64,000 nt of DNA from an uncultured Collinsella sp. (GTDB lineage Bacteria; Actinomycetota; Coriobacteriia; Coriobacteriales; Coriobacteriaceae), in the NCBI GenBank assembly GCA_900757505.1, contig CAAEOE010000035.1, positions 1-64,000 on the forward strand, given 5' to 3'. Of the stretch, positions 27,529-34,941 are shown piece by piece (position 1 is the first letter of the stretch; every line of letters begins with the position of its first letter). The position numbers and the translations under genes are program-made. The notes below the pieces were generated by a model. That model did no database searches. It worked only from the letters and a program-made list of their open reading frames with translations, and was not told the origin of the DNA.

Positions 27529-28166
27529 GCGCCCCGGTTGCAGTTGCGGCTTGCCTGTGCGCCCTGAGTGTATTTGTCGCGACGGGTTTGGATCGGGCGG
27601 ATGCACGCAAGATCGCAGGGGCCTGCAAGCGCGAGGCGGTGCTGGTCGCTGCCGCGGGTCGCTCGGTGGTCGATGCTCTGACCGCGCGAGTGAAGGGCGC
27701 GGTTGGAGCGGGCGGCCCGGCGCGAGTGTCGCTCGGCGAAGTGTCCGAGATGATCGATGTTGTGCGCTTGGGTCTTTCGGCCGGTCTTTCGTTTGATGCG
27801 GCGCTTGAGATTTTCTGCGCCAACCGCCGGTCAGTGCTGGCTCTTCGCCTTGAGCGCGCCTGCATGGCGTGGCAGGTGGGCGTGGGCACGCGTGAGGACG
27901 AGTTGTTGGCCGCCGCGCGCGACCTGGACGTGCGAGCGCTCGAGACCTTTGCCATCACGGTGGGGCAGGCGCTCGCCCTGGGTGCCCCACTTGCCGAGAC
28001 GCTGGCCGCTCAAAGTCGCGAGATCCGTGCGGCTCATCGCGCCGCGGTCGAGCGCGAGATCGAGCGTGCACCCGTCAAGCTGCTGATTCCCACCGGCACG
28101 CTCATCTTGCCGGCGTTGCTTCTGTCCATATTGGGCCCGCTGCTGGGAGCAGGCGGGATGATGTAG
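27525..28166 (+). CDS. tadC: TadC-like type II secretion F-family membrane protein
   Basis: Second platform protein, 213 residues. An N-terminal helix (APVAVAACLCALSVFVATG) is followed by a T2SSF-like domain (VRLGLSAGLSFDAALEIFCA and VGQALALGAPLAETLAAQ) and a C-terminal membrane helix. The ATG at 27525 overlaps the tadB stop (ATGA). It is shorter than typical TadC proteins, about 300 residues, but has the core domain. Confidence 0.85.
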   Translation: MSAPVAVAACLCALSVFVATGLDRADARKIAGACKREAVLVAAAGRSVVDALTARVKGAVGAGGPARVSLGEVSEMIDVVRLGLSAGLSFDAALEIFCANRRSVLALRLERACMAWQVGVGTREDELLAAARDLDVRALETFAITVGQALALGAPLAETLAAQSREIRAAHRAAVEREIERAPVKLLIPTGTLILPALLLSILGPLLGAGGMM

Positions 28167-28176
28167 GGAGGAATAC

Positions 28177-28410
28177 ATGAACACGATGACTGACGCTGCT
28201 GGCAAGGTCCAGGGCTGGGCGTTTTGCCGGGCGGCACATGTTCGTCAGCGCGCCAAGGAACTATTGCAGGAGGAGAGTGCACAGGGTACCACCGAGTATG
28301 CCATCTTGGTCGGCGTGCTCGTGGTGATCGCGATTATCGCCATCGTCGCATTTAAGGGCAAGGTCCAAGATCTATGGAACGCTATCAGCGAGGGCATCAA
28401 CAGCCTGTAG
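28177..28410 (+). CDS. flp: Flp-family major pilin
   Basis: A 77-residue prepilin. A long positively charged leader (about 36 residues) ends at EESAQG, followed by TTEYAILVGVLVVIAIIAIVAF, a hydrophobic helix with the Glu-Tyr pair that marks class III/Flp prepilins. Cleavage after Gly is expected by a TadV-type peptidase, which is not encoded in this window. GGGAGG precedes the ATG. It is the likely structural subunit of the pilus built by the upstream genes. Confidence 0.88.
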   Translation: MNTMTDAAGKVQGWAFCRAAHVRQRAKELLQEESAQGTTEYAILVGVLVVIAIIAIVAFKGKVQDLWNAISEGINSL

Positions 28411-28937
28411 AGGGCGAGCGCCCCATCGGGGTGCTGCTGGTGTTTGCTTGCCTGACCGTGGCGATAGCGGCGGTGCTTTGGGGGCTTAACGCCGCGCGGC
28501 AGCAGCGTCCTGGGACCGCCTCCGATTTGGGCTCAGATTCGGCGGTGGCGTCTCAAAAAGATGAGATGCGAGATGCAGACGATTCGGATGTCGCTGTCAC
28601 GGCGCAAACTTTTCTGCGGACGCTCGACAAGCGGTCTGGCACTGCGACGGATTCGCCTGAGGGCAACGCGATTGCGGTCCGGCTTGCATGGTCCGAGGAC
28701 CGACCGATGACCGAAGCGGCGGCGGATATGCTGCGTGCCTATCGCGAGGTACCCACGGCGCAACTTGCTCTGAGCGGCTATCTCGACATCAAGGGAAACG
28801 TGTGGGGCGCCATCGTGCGCGACGGACGCGGCTGGGTCGATATGGTGACAATTGCCGCGGATGCTGGCGATGCTTCGTGTCGTCTGCGCGCCGTGCGCCT
28901 GAGCCCGCAAACAATAAGCTCAAAGGAGGGATCGTGA
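28374..28937 (+). CDS. Tad-locus membrane-anchored protein of unknown function
   Basis: A 187-residue protein I do not recognise. One transmembrane segment lies at about residues 19-37 (VLLVFACLTVAIAAVLWG), followed by an extracytoplasmic-looking region. As placed, the start overlaps the 3' end of flp by 37 bases; an in-frame GTG at 28431 would avoid the overlap, but neither start has a strong ribosome site. Its position inside the pilus operon suggests a role in assembly or anchoring. Confidence 0.55.
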   Translation: MERYQRGHQQPVEGERPIGVLLVFACLTVAIAAVLWGLNAARQQRPGTASDLGSDSAVASQKDEMRDADDSDVAVTAQTFLRTLDKRSGTATDSPEGNAIAVRLAWSEDRPMTEAAADMLRAYREVPTAQLALSGYLDIKGNVWGAIVRDGRGWVDMVTIAADAGDASCRLRAVRLSPQTISSKEGS

Positions 28938-28938
28938 A

Positions 28939-29157
28939 ATGCATGATGTCCTGCGTGAGGAATCTGCCCAGGCGACGGTCGAATACGCCATCGTCACAAT
29001 GGCGCTGTTATCGATCGTGCTGGCGATCGCGGGGCTTTGGCGTGCCGGCACCGATGGGCGCTTGGCGGCGCTGGTTGAGCGGGCGGCATCCCATGGCGTT
29101 GCCTCGACGTCGGTTATCGACGCCGCTGCGGCCGCTAAGGACATCGCGTTGTATTGA
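28939..29157 (+). CDS. Second small Flp/TadE-like pilin
   Basis: A 72-residue protein with the prepilin signature EESAQATVEYAIVTMALL followed by a hydrophobic helix, and a short C-terminal domain. AAAGGAGGG lies upstream of the ATG. The motif is almost the same as in the flp product (EESAQGTTEYAI), suggesting descent by duplication. It is probably a minor pilin processed by the same peptidase. Confidence 0.75.
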   Translation: MHDVLREESAQATVEYAIVTMALLSIVLAIAGLWRAGTDGRLAALVERAASHGVASTSVIDAAAAAKDIALY

Positions 29158-29629
29158 TGCCGCGCGCGAGGACCGGGCGCAGTCTACGGTCGAGGCCGCT
29201 TTTTTGCTGCCGACGTTTCTGACACTCATCCTTCTCGCGCTGCAACCGGTGTGCCTGCTCTATACGCGCGCGGTCATGGAGTCTGCCGCCGCCGAGACCG
29301 CGCGGCTCATGACCACGACGACGGCGGAGGACGACGATCTTAAGGAGTTCACCCGCCGCCGGCTTGCCGCAGTGCCCAACGTCTCGATCTTTCATGCCGG
29401 CGGGCCGTTGTCGTGGGATATCGAGCTTGGCCGGGCCGGTGCGGGTGGCGTCTCGTCCGTGTCCGTTTCCGGCGAGGTCAAGCCGTTGCCTGTGATCGGT
29501 GCGTTTGTGCAGGCTATGGGTGGTACCGCCGAGGGCGGCTACGTTGAGCTCAAGGTCGATGTCTCGTATCAATCGCGTCCCGAATGGCTGGAGGGAGATT
29601 ATGATTCGTGGATTGCTGCATGGGATTAA
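29093..29629 (+). CDS. tadE: TadE-like pseudopilin
   Basis: About 178 residues. The TadE signature DRAQSTVEAAFLLPTFLTLILLALQPVCLL lies near the N-terminus, followed by a small extracytoplasmic domain. TadE-like proteins are prepilin-like minor components needed for Flp pilus assembly. The first in-frame ATG is at 29093, inside the preceding small gene. If the start is nearer 29150, a non-standard codon would be needed, so the N-terminus is uncertain. Confidence 0.72.
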   Translation: MALPRRRLSTPLRPLRTSRCIDAAREDRAQSTVEAAFLLPTFLTLILLALQPVCLLYTRAVMESAAAETARLMTTTTAEDDDLKEFTRRRLAAVPNVSIFHAGGPLSWDIELGRAGAGGVSSVSVSGEVKPLPVIGAFVQAMGGTAEGGYVELKVDVSYQSRPEWLEGDYDSWIAAWD

Positions 29630-31754
29630 GCGTTTCTGGTCTAGACGCGTTTTGACGCACCGTCCGAGCTGCCATCGCAAGCGAGGCGGCTTTATGGGTC
29701 GAGCCGGTGTCGATCTGTTTATCGAAGACGGCGCCTATACCACGCTTTCTTCTGCCGTGGTCATCCTAGTGGTGCTCACATTGTTGTTTTCGTCGACCGC
29801 GGCGATATGGAGCATGTCGCGTGCCGGGGACGCCCAGGTGGCGGCCGATAGCGGCGCGCTGGCGGGTGCCAACGTAGTGTCGTCCTATCACACGGCTGCC
29901 ACGGTGGTTGATGCGAGTATCTTGAGTCTGGGGCTGGCGGGGTTTGCCACGATCGGGACGGGCCTGGTCGCCATCCTCATCCCGGGTGCCGAGCCGGTTG
30001 CCGGCAATATGGTCGACACCGGGATCGAGATCATTAAAACGCGCAACAAGTTTGCCAAAAGCGCATCGGAAGGCTTACAGAAAATCGAGATGGCTCTGCC
30101 GTATCTGATCGCCGCGCGTGCCACGCAGGCGGTGTCGGCGCAGGATACCGATAGTGTGACCTATACCGGTACGGCGCTTGCCGTGCCCAGGACATCCGAG
30201 TCGGACTTTGCTGCGCTCAAAGGGTCAGAGATCTCGACCGATACCATTAAAGACACATCAGATGATTTAGAGCGTGCGGCCGAGGAGCTGCGGAAGGCTT
30301 CTGAGGACACGGCGAAGGCTAAAGAGCGTGCTTGGCTGGCGGATTGTGGTGGGTCTGACAAGGGCTCGGTCGGCAGCTGTTCTTGCATGTGGGAGCGCGC
30401 GAAAAGCCTAACGGATCTCTCCGGTGTTCAAAATCCGCATTACTCATCGAGCGTTACGTGGGAGCCTCAAGTTGCCCTTGATCGCGCGAAGGACTACTAC
30501 CATTGGCGTCTGACAAATGAGAAGCCCCAGGGCTCGAGTGTCGAGATGAAGGCAGAGTCTGCGGCGCGTAAGGCGTTTTATACCTATGCGAACGCGGAGG
30601 TCGATCGGGCATATATAACCGAGAACGGAGACAGGGTTTCCTCCTATATTCCGCTGCTGCCGCGCAACTCTGATGAGGTTCGGGCGACGGAACTCTATAC
30701 CGATGCGGTGTGGCCGACTAGCGTGAACGATGACAAGGCGTATCTGCATTACGGGACGACCTGCCCTAACTATAAGAAAGGGACGCCGAGCGGATTTGCT
30801 TCGGTTGCCGATTACGATGGACAGGATAAATGCAGCAAATGCCATTTTGGCGTTTTGTCGCTTGGTACTGTTGCGGCGCCTTCAACCTCTATCGAAAACG
30901 GCTTCGAGTATCACTTTGACAAGTTTAAAGACGCCCTGGAGGACTACGTCGACTGTCGCAACAAGGAGCTCGAGCTCGAGCGTCAGACCGAGGACGAAGC
31001 CGACCGTGCGGGCAATGCGTTCGATACCGCCATCAAAGAACTTTCCGGTGAGCGCCCGCGTATCGCTCCGCCCGGTCGCAACGGCGTGGTTGCCTTTGCG
31101 GTTTCGGGTGCCATCTCGAGCTCCGATGAACTCAACTCTTCGTTTAACACGGCAGTCAGACTTGGCGATCGCGGTGCCATCTCTGCCGCGGTGCTGGCGC
31201 CCGATGGGGCGACGGCGCAAAACAACGTGCTTTCGCGATTTTTCTCGACATTGAAGGAACGCTCGGGCGGCGTTGCCGGCGTGCTCGACGGCGTCATGGA
31301 TGTCTGGGGGCGGCTGCTTGTGGGATACGGAGACATCCAAGGTTCGGCCGACGAACTTATGGACGAGATGATTAAAGGCCTAGGAGGGGGCAGCGGCGCG
31401 TTGGGCTCCATTGCATCGTGGCTCGGCGATACCGTTTCGGCGTCCGTGGCGGCGCTGGGTTTGGAACCGTGCGACTTGCGCCTGCGAAAGCCGGTGCTGA
31501 CTGATTCCGCCAACGTCATTAAGAGCCCGGGGTCTGACATTGCTGGTCTCTCTCAAGCGCAAGACAAACTGCGAAGTATTCCGTTGGGCGTGACCGATCC
31601 CAAGGCGCTTTGCGAGGCGTTGGAATATCAAGTCGAACGCACCATCAGCGGTACGGTGTTCACGCTTGCGGAGATTCCTCTGCCCGGCGGCGGCTCCATC
31701 CCGCTCACCGTCGATGTCGCCACGCTGGTTGGCGCTCTGGGCGGTGGGTCGTAA
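29601..31754 (+). CDS. TadG-like large pilus-associated protein
   Basis: A 717-residue protein. An N-terminal basic region is followed by EDGAYTTLSSAVVILVVLTLLFSSTAAIWSM and AADSGALAGANVV, the hydrophobic helix and ADSGALAGA motif of TadG/Flp-associated pseudopilin proteins. The rest is a large surface domain with a Cys-containing central part (CGGSDKGSVGSCSCMWE, CSKCHFG). ATG at 29601 has GGAGGGAG upstream and overlaps tadE by 29 bases. Much larger than usual TadG-like proteins, it may be an adhesive tip or anchoring subunit (inference). Confidence 0.7.
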   Translation: MIRGLLHGIKRFWSRRVLTHRPSCHRKRGGFMGRAGVDLFIEDGAYTTLSSAVVILVVLTLLFSSTAAIWSMSRAGDAQVAADSGALAGANVVSSYHTAATVVDASILSLGLAGFATIGTGLVAILIPGAEPVAGNMVDTGIEIIKTRNKFAKSASEGLQKIEMALPYLIAARATQAVSAQDTDSVTYTGTALAVPRTSESDFAALKGSEISTDTIKDTSDDLERAAEELRKASEDTAKAKERAWLADCGGSDKGSVGSCSCMWERAKSLTDLSGVQNPHYSSSVTWEPQVALDRAKDYYHWRLTNEKPQGSSVEMKAESAARKAFYTYANAEVDRAYITENGDRVSSYIPLLPRNSDEVRATELYTDAVWPTSVNDDKAYLHYGTTCPNYKKGTPSGFASVADYDGQDKCSKCHFGVLSLGTVAAPSTSIENGFEYHFDKFKDALEDYVDCRNKELELERQTEDEADRAGNAFDTAIKELSGERPRIAPPGRNGVVAFAVSGAISSSDELNSSFNTAVRLGDRGAISAAVLAPDGATAQNNVLSRFFSTLKERSGGVAGVLDGVMDVWGRLLVGYGDIQGSADELMDEMIKGLGGGSGALGSIASWLGDTVSASVAALGLEPCDLRLRKPVLTDSANVIKSPGSDIAGLSQAQDKLRSIPLGVTDPKALCEALEYQVERTISGTVFTLAEIPLPGGGSIPLTVDVATLVGALGGGS

Positions 31755-32230
31755 TGAGTATCCGCATGCGTCTGCGCGAGGAGCGCGCCCAAGCGACGGT
31801 GGAGATAGCAGTGGTTACGCCCGTTTTGCTGGTGCTGGCACTCATCGTATACAACGTCATGATCTTTGCCAGCGCTGTCGCGCGCTTCGACCGCGTGGTG
31901 CCCGACATCGTGTTGGCGCACGCCGTGGCGCCGAGCGGGGAGGGCGACGAAAGCTCTGTCGATGCCTCGGCGACGGTCCGGACTCAAATTCTGAATGCCA
32001 TGGAAGGCTATGACTTGCAGATCGAAGTGTCGAGCGAGCAAGGCGCGGAGGCATCGGATGGTGGCCTGCTCTCCCTATCCGGTACGTTTAGGACCTACAC
32101 CTGCACCATGCACTATGAGCCGTGGCCGACTTCTCTCAGCATCGCTGGCGTTCCGCTGGGGGCGCCGACAACGTTGTCGCACGAGCGCGCGGTGACGGTC
32201 GATCCATGGCGTCCGGGGGTGGTCATGTGA
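31754..32230 (+). CDS. TadE-like pseudopilin 2
   Basis: A 158-residue protein starting MSIRMRLREERAQATVEIAVVTPVLLVLALIVYNV, a TadE-type prepilin signature with an adjacent membrane helix. The start overlaps the previous stop (TAATG), so it is translationally coupled. Probably a minor pilin. Confidence 0.78.
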   Translation: MSIRMRLREERAQATVEIAVVTPVLLVLALIVYNVMIFASAVARFDRVVPDIVLAHAVAPSGEGDESSVDASATVRTQILNAMEGYDLQIEVSSEQGAEASDGGLLSLSGTFRTYTCTMHYEPWPTSLSIAGVPLGAPTTLSHERAVTVDPWRPGVVM

Positions 32231-32586
32231 CCGCGGTCTCGTCCTACATCGCCTACGCGCGGGCACTCAATAGGCTGGGCTGGACGCCGGCCGAGTTTGC
32301 GGTGGCGGAGTCGTTTGCCGTGCGCCTGCGCGGCATGCTGGGACGGTGTCCGGTTGCCGCCAACGGTCTGCCGCTCGTCATGGCATTTCCACGCTGCTCT
32401 TCGGTCCATACGTGTTTTATGGCCTATCCCATCGATATCGCCTTTATCGATGCACGTGGCTATGTCCTCGTATGCTACGAAAACGTACGTCCCTGGCGTA
32501 TGTGCTCCTGCCCCGGCGCCTGGGCCGTACTAGAGCGTCCTTCAATCATTGTTTCGACCCCTGCTCTCCAACGCGTGCCGGCTTAA
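32227..32586 (+). CDS. DUF192 domain-containing protein
   Basis: A 119-residue protein with the DUF192 pattern: SFAVRLRGMLGR, then HTCFMAYPIDIAFIDARGYVL and a final Ala-Trp-x-x-Leu-Glu. The family is small, beta-barrel-like and uncharacterised. It begins at a GTG that overlaps the preceding stop (GTGA), so it is read as the last gene of the tad unit. DUF192 proteins are often secreted elsewhere; no signal peptide is visible here. Confidence 0.72.
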   Translation: MTAVSSYIAYARALNRLGWTPAEFAVAESFAVRLRGMLGRCPVAANGLPLVMAFPRCSSVHTCFMAYPIDIAFIDARGYVLVCYENVRPWRMCSCPGAWAVLERPSIIVSTPALQRVPA

Positions 32587-32644
32587 GAATTGGCGACAGC
32601 GGACTTTCGTCATACGAAATTGGGTAAGATGGAGGAGAAGATGC

Positions 32645-32910
32645 ATGGATGTTGAGATCCATCCCAACGCTAAAAAGCACCTGACGGAAAAGCAGGTGCT
32701 TAGCGCTTGGCTTGCGGTTACTGAGTGCATTCGTCGCGAGCCGAAGGACGAGCCGCCGAGATGGCTTGCGATTGGATGGCTCCCAGACGGACGAAGCGTG
32801 GAGCTTGTCGCGGTCGAGCTTGTCCGTGGGGGCTTATCATTCATGCCTTGTCTCCAGTCCAGAAGAAATTTTGGCAGGAGATTGAACGGGCTCGGCAAAG
32901 GGGTCGATGA
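32645..32910 (+). pseudogene. Type II toxin-like gene with a frameshift in a G5 run
   Basis: The frame starts MDVEIHPNAKKHLTEKQVLSAW and runs to about 32828. The continuation LIIHALSPVQKKFWQEIERA then appears in the next frame and ends in TGA at 32908-32910, overlapping the antitoxin ATG at 32907. A run GGGGG at 32828-32832 marks the break; one extra G would restore one continuous product of about 88 residues. The unshifted frame ends at 32935 with an unrelated tail. The layout (short protein, ATGA overlap, RHH partner) is that of a toxin-antitoxin operon. The toxin family is not firmly recognised. Confidence 0.65.
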
Positions 32911-33194
32911 TGGGCAAGACGTATACGGCCGCTAATGGTCAGGTTGTAACGGATGAAATGATTGACGCGTGGTGCGAGTCGTACGAGCGCGGAGAGTTTC
33001 CGGATGGCGAACACACCGTTGGTGGGATCGTGCATGGACGGCCCCCACTCTCAGGTGAGGGGACGGCAACGCTGTCGGTCAAGATTCCTCTGGGAATGAA
33101 GGAGGCCATTCGTCGACGGGCGGCTGCCGAGGGGATGACGCCAAGTGAGTTTGCCCGTGCGACTCTGAGCGAAAAACTTCTTGCTGCCGGCTGA
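32907..33194 (+). CDS. CopG/RHH-type antitoxin-like protein
   Basis: A 95-residue protein. The C-terminal half, ATLSVKIPLGMKEAIRRRAA followed by EGMTPSEFARATLSEKL, is a ribbon-helix-helix DNA-binding domain. The N-terminal half would bind the toxin. The ATG overlaps the repaired toxin stop codon. It is intact while its partner is frameshifted, so it may persist as a regulator or orphan antitoxin. Confidence 0.75.
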   Translation: MMGKTYTAANGQVVTDEMIDAWCESYERGEFPDGEHTVGGIVHGRPPLSGEGTATLSVKIPLGMKEAIRRRAAAEGMTPSEFARATLSEKLLAAG

Positions 33195-33257
33195 TGCCTC
33201 TGACGTGCCGATTTAAAGAACCGAGGCTGTGCTCAAAAACTTTTTTGAAATTCTCGG

Positions 33258-33285
33258 TTGACCGGAACGCGTCCTTGGTTATACT
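33258..33285 (+). promoter_or_regulatory. tRNA-Phe promoter
   Basis: A -35 TTGACC (33258-33263) and -10 TATACT (33280-33285) are separated by 16 bases, 32 bases before the tRNA. Confidence 0.8.
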
Positions 33286-33317
33286 AATCAAGCCTTGAAA
33301 CAAGGCACACCTCAAAT

Positions 33318-33372
<55 letters not shown>

Positions 33373-33390
<18 letters not shown>

Positions 33391-33625
33391 CCTTGAATTG
33401 ACTAGGACCTCTGCAAAGGGGTCCTTTTCTTTTATGTAGCCCTCGCACGGAATCGAACCCCGTGAGGGCGCGGAGCTGAGTAAACGCGTAAGCGTTTGCC
33501 AGCGCAGCTCGCAAGGCGCGTAAGCGCCGCAGCGGTCCGTCCGCGCAGCGCGCGGACGCGATTCCCTTCCCCGCCACCTTGAATTGACTAGGACCTCTGC
33601 AAAGGGGTCCTTTTCTTTTATGTAG
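33373..33625 (+). repeat. tRNA-tail duplication element at tRNA-Phe
   Basis: A perfect 67-base direct repeat (33373-33439 and 33559-33625, offset 186) contains the tRNA-Phe 3' end from the T-loop plus its terminator. The 119 bases between hold an inverted T-arm, GGAATCGAACCCC, the exact complement of the gene's own GGGGTTCGATTCC. It is flanked by CCCTC/GAGGG arms and followed by hairpins AAACGC-GTAA-GCGTTT, GGCGC-GTAA-GCGCC and TCCGCGC-AGC-GCGCGGA. No open frame lies inside. Confidence 0.88.
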
Positions 33626-33632
33626 GGTTCTG

Positions 33633-33680
33633 CGGAAACTGCGTCCCAGAATAAGGGCTCAGAACGGGACACACTTTCCG
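33633..33680. repeat. Short palindromic repeat
   Basis: CGGAAACTGCGTCCC (33633-33647) pairs with GGGACACACTTTCCG (33666-33680) with two mismatches. It directly follows the duplicated tRNA-Phe tail. The rest of the gap up to 33873 shows only the promoter region of the GH5-like gene. Confidence 0.45.
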
Positions 33681-33873
33681 GTGCCTGCCTCCGGCGCGCG
33701 TACACACCTCGTCGCACCATTCCGAGTCCGTCTGCTCCCAGACATTCCTCCCACTTTCGCGTCACTTTGCAGACCGTTCGGTCGCCTGTCCGCACACGCG
33801 GGTATACTCAAAACGATACTTATCCTACGCAATACGATGCGGGTTCGACCTGCATGATCCGAAGGGGGCAGTG

Positions 33874-34935
33874 ATGGAGAGGATACTCGGCGTTAATCTC
33901 TCTGGCTGGTTTATTCCCGAGCCTTGGGTGACCCCGTCGCTGTACGCGGCGACCGGTGCATCCAACGCGGCTGAGCTACAGGAGGCCATGGGTACCGCCG
34001 CCTATAACGAGCGCATGCGCCGCCATTACGAGACGTTTGTGAGCGAGGACGATTTTCGCCGCATGGCGCAGATCGGTCTCAATGCCGTGCGTCTGCCGGT
34101 GCCCTGGTATGCCTTTGGCTCACAGGAGTCCGATGCCTCCTACATATCGGTTGTCGATTACATCGACCGCGCAATTGAGTGGGCTGCCAAGTACGACATC
34201 CGCGTGCTGCTCGATCTGGCAACCGTGCCCGGTGGCCAGGGCGATTCCAACGATTCGCCCACCACGCCGGAGGCTGTTGCCGAGTGGCATTCGTCCACCA
34301 ACGGCCGTCATGTCGCACTCGACGTGCTCGAGCGCTTGGCCGATCGCTATGGCGAGGCCGAGAGCCTGCTGGGCATTGAGCTGCTGGACACGCCGCAGAT
34401 GAGCGTTCGCAAGAGCCTCTTCACCATGACGGATGGCATTCCTGCTCACTACCTGCGCAATTTCTATCGCGATGCCTACGAGCTCGTCCGTTCGTATATG
34501 CCCGAGGATAAGATCGTCGTCTTCTCGTCGTCGGGGCATCCCAGCGAGTGGAAGCATTTTATGCGCGGCGCCAAGTACAAGAACGTCTACATGGACCTTC
34601 ACCTGTACCATTACCGCGACGAGTATGCGCTCGACATCACGAGCCCTCGCGGGCTGACGACGGCGATTTCGCGTAACAAGCGCGAGCTTAAAGAAGCGAT
34701 TTCGACTGGGTTCCCCGTGCTGGTGGGCGAATGGTCGGGCGCGGCGATCTTTGCCAACTCGTCGGTTACGCCCGAGGGCCGCAATGCCTACGAGCGCGTG
34801 TTTATCGCCAACCAGCTGGCTTCGTTTGCGCCGGCTGCCGGTTGGTTCTTCCAAACGTGGAAGACCGAGAAGCGCATTGCAGCATGGGACGCCCGCGCGG
34901 CGCTCGGTACGCTCGAGCGCGGCATGATTGAATAG
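33874..34935 (+). CDS. GH5-like glycosidase homologue with an altered active site
   Basis: A 353-residue cytoplasmic protein similar throughout to GH5 exo-beta-1,3-glucanases: GVNLSGWFIPEPWVTPSLY at the N-terminus, MAQIGLNAVRLPVPWYAFG, RVLLDLATVPGGQ, MDLHLYHYRDEY and PVLVGEWSGAA. The nucleophile Glu in GEWS is kept. The acid/base motif Asn-Glu-Pro, normally in ELLNEP, reads Asp-Thr-Pro in LLGIELLDTPQ, and the conserved His of DLHGAPG is Ala. There is no signal peptide. It could be a non-catalytic or divergent enzyme. ATG 33874 follows AAGGGGG; it is 6 bases from rsmI. Confidence 0.72.
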   Translation: MERILGVNLSGWFIPEPWVTPSLYAATGASNAAELQEAMGTAAYNERMRRHYETFVSEDDFRRMAQIGLNAVRLPVPWYAFGSQESDASYISVVDYIDRAIEWAAKYDIRVLLDLATVPGGQGDSNDSPTTPEAVAEWHSSTNGRHVALDVLERLADRYGEAESLLGIELLDTPQMSVRKSLFTMTDGIPAHYLRNFYRDAYELVRSYMPEDKIVVFSSSGHPSEWKHFMRGAKYKNVYMDLHLYHYRDEYALDITSPRGLTTAISRNKRELKEAISTGFPVLVGEWSGAAIFANSSVTPEGRNAYERVFIANQLASFAPAAGWFFQTWKTEKRIAAWDARAALGTLERGMIE

Positions 34936-34941
34936 GTTGAT

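Noticed and set aside
33559..33590. Second tRNA-Phe, tRNA-Arg or tRNA-Ser genes at the duplicated tails
   Set aside because: Only the 3' portion is present in each case; the D-arm and anticodon arm are missing, so they are not tRNA genes.
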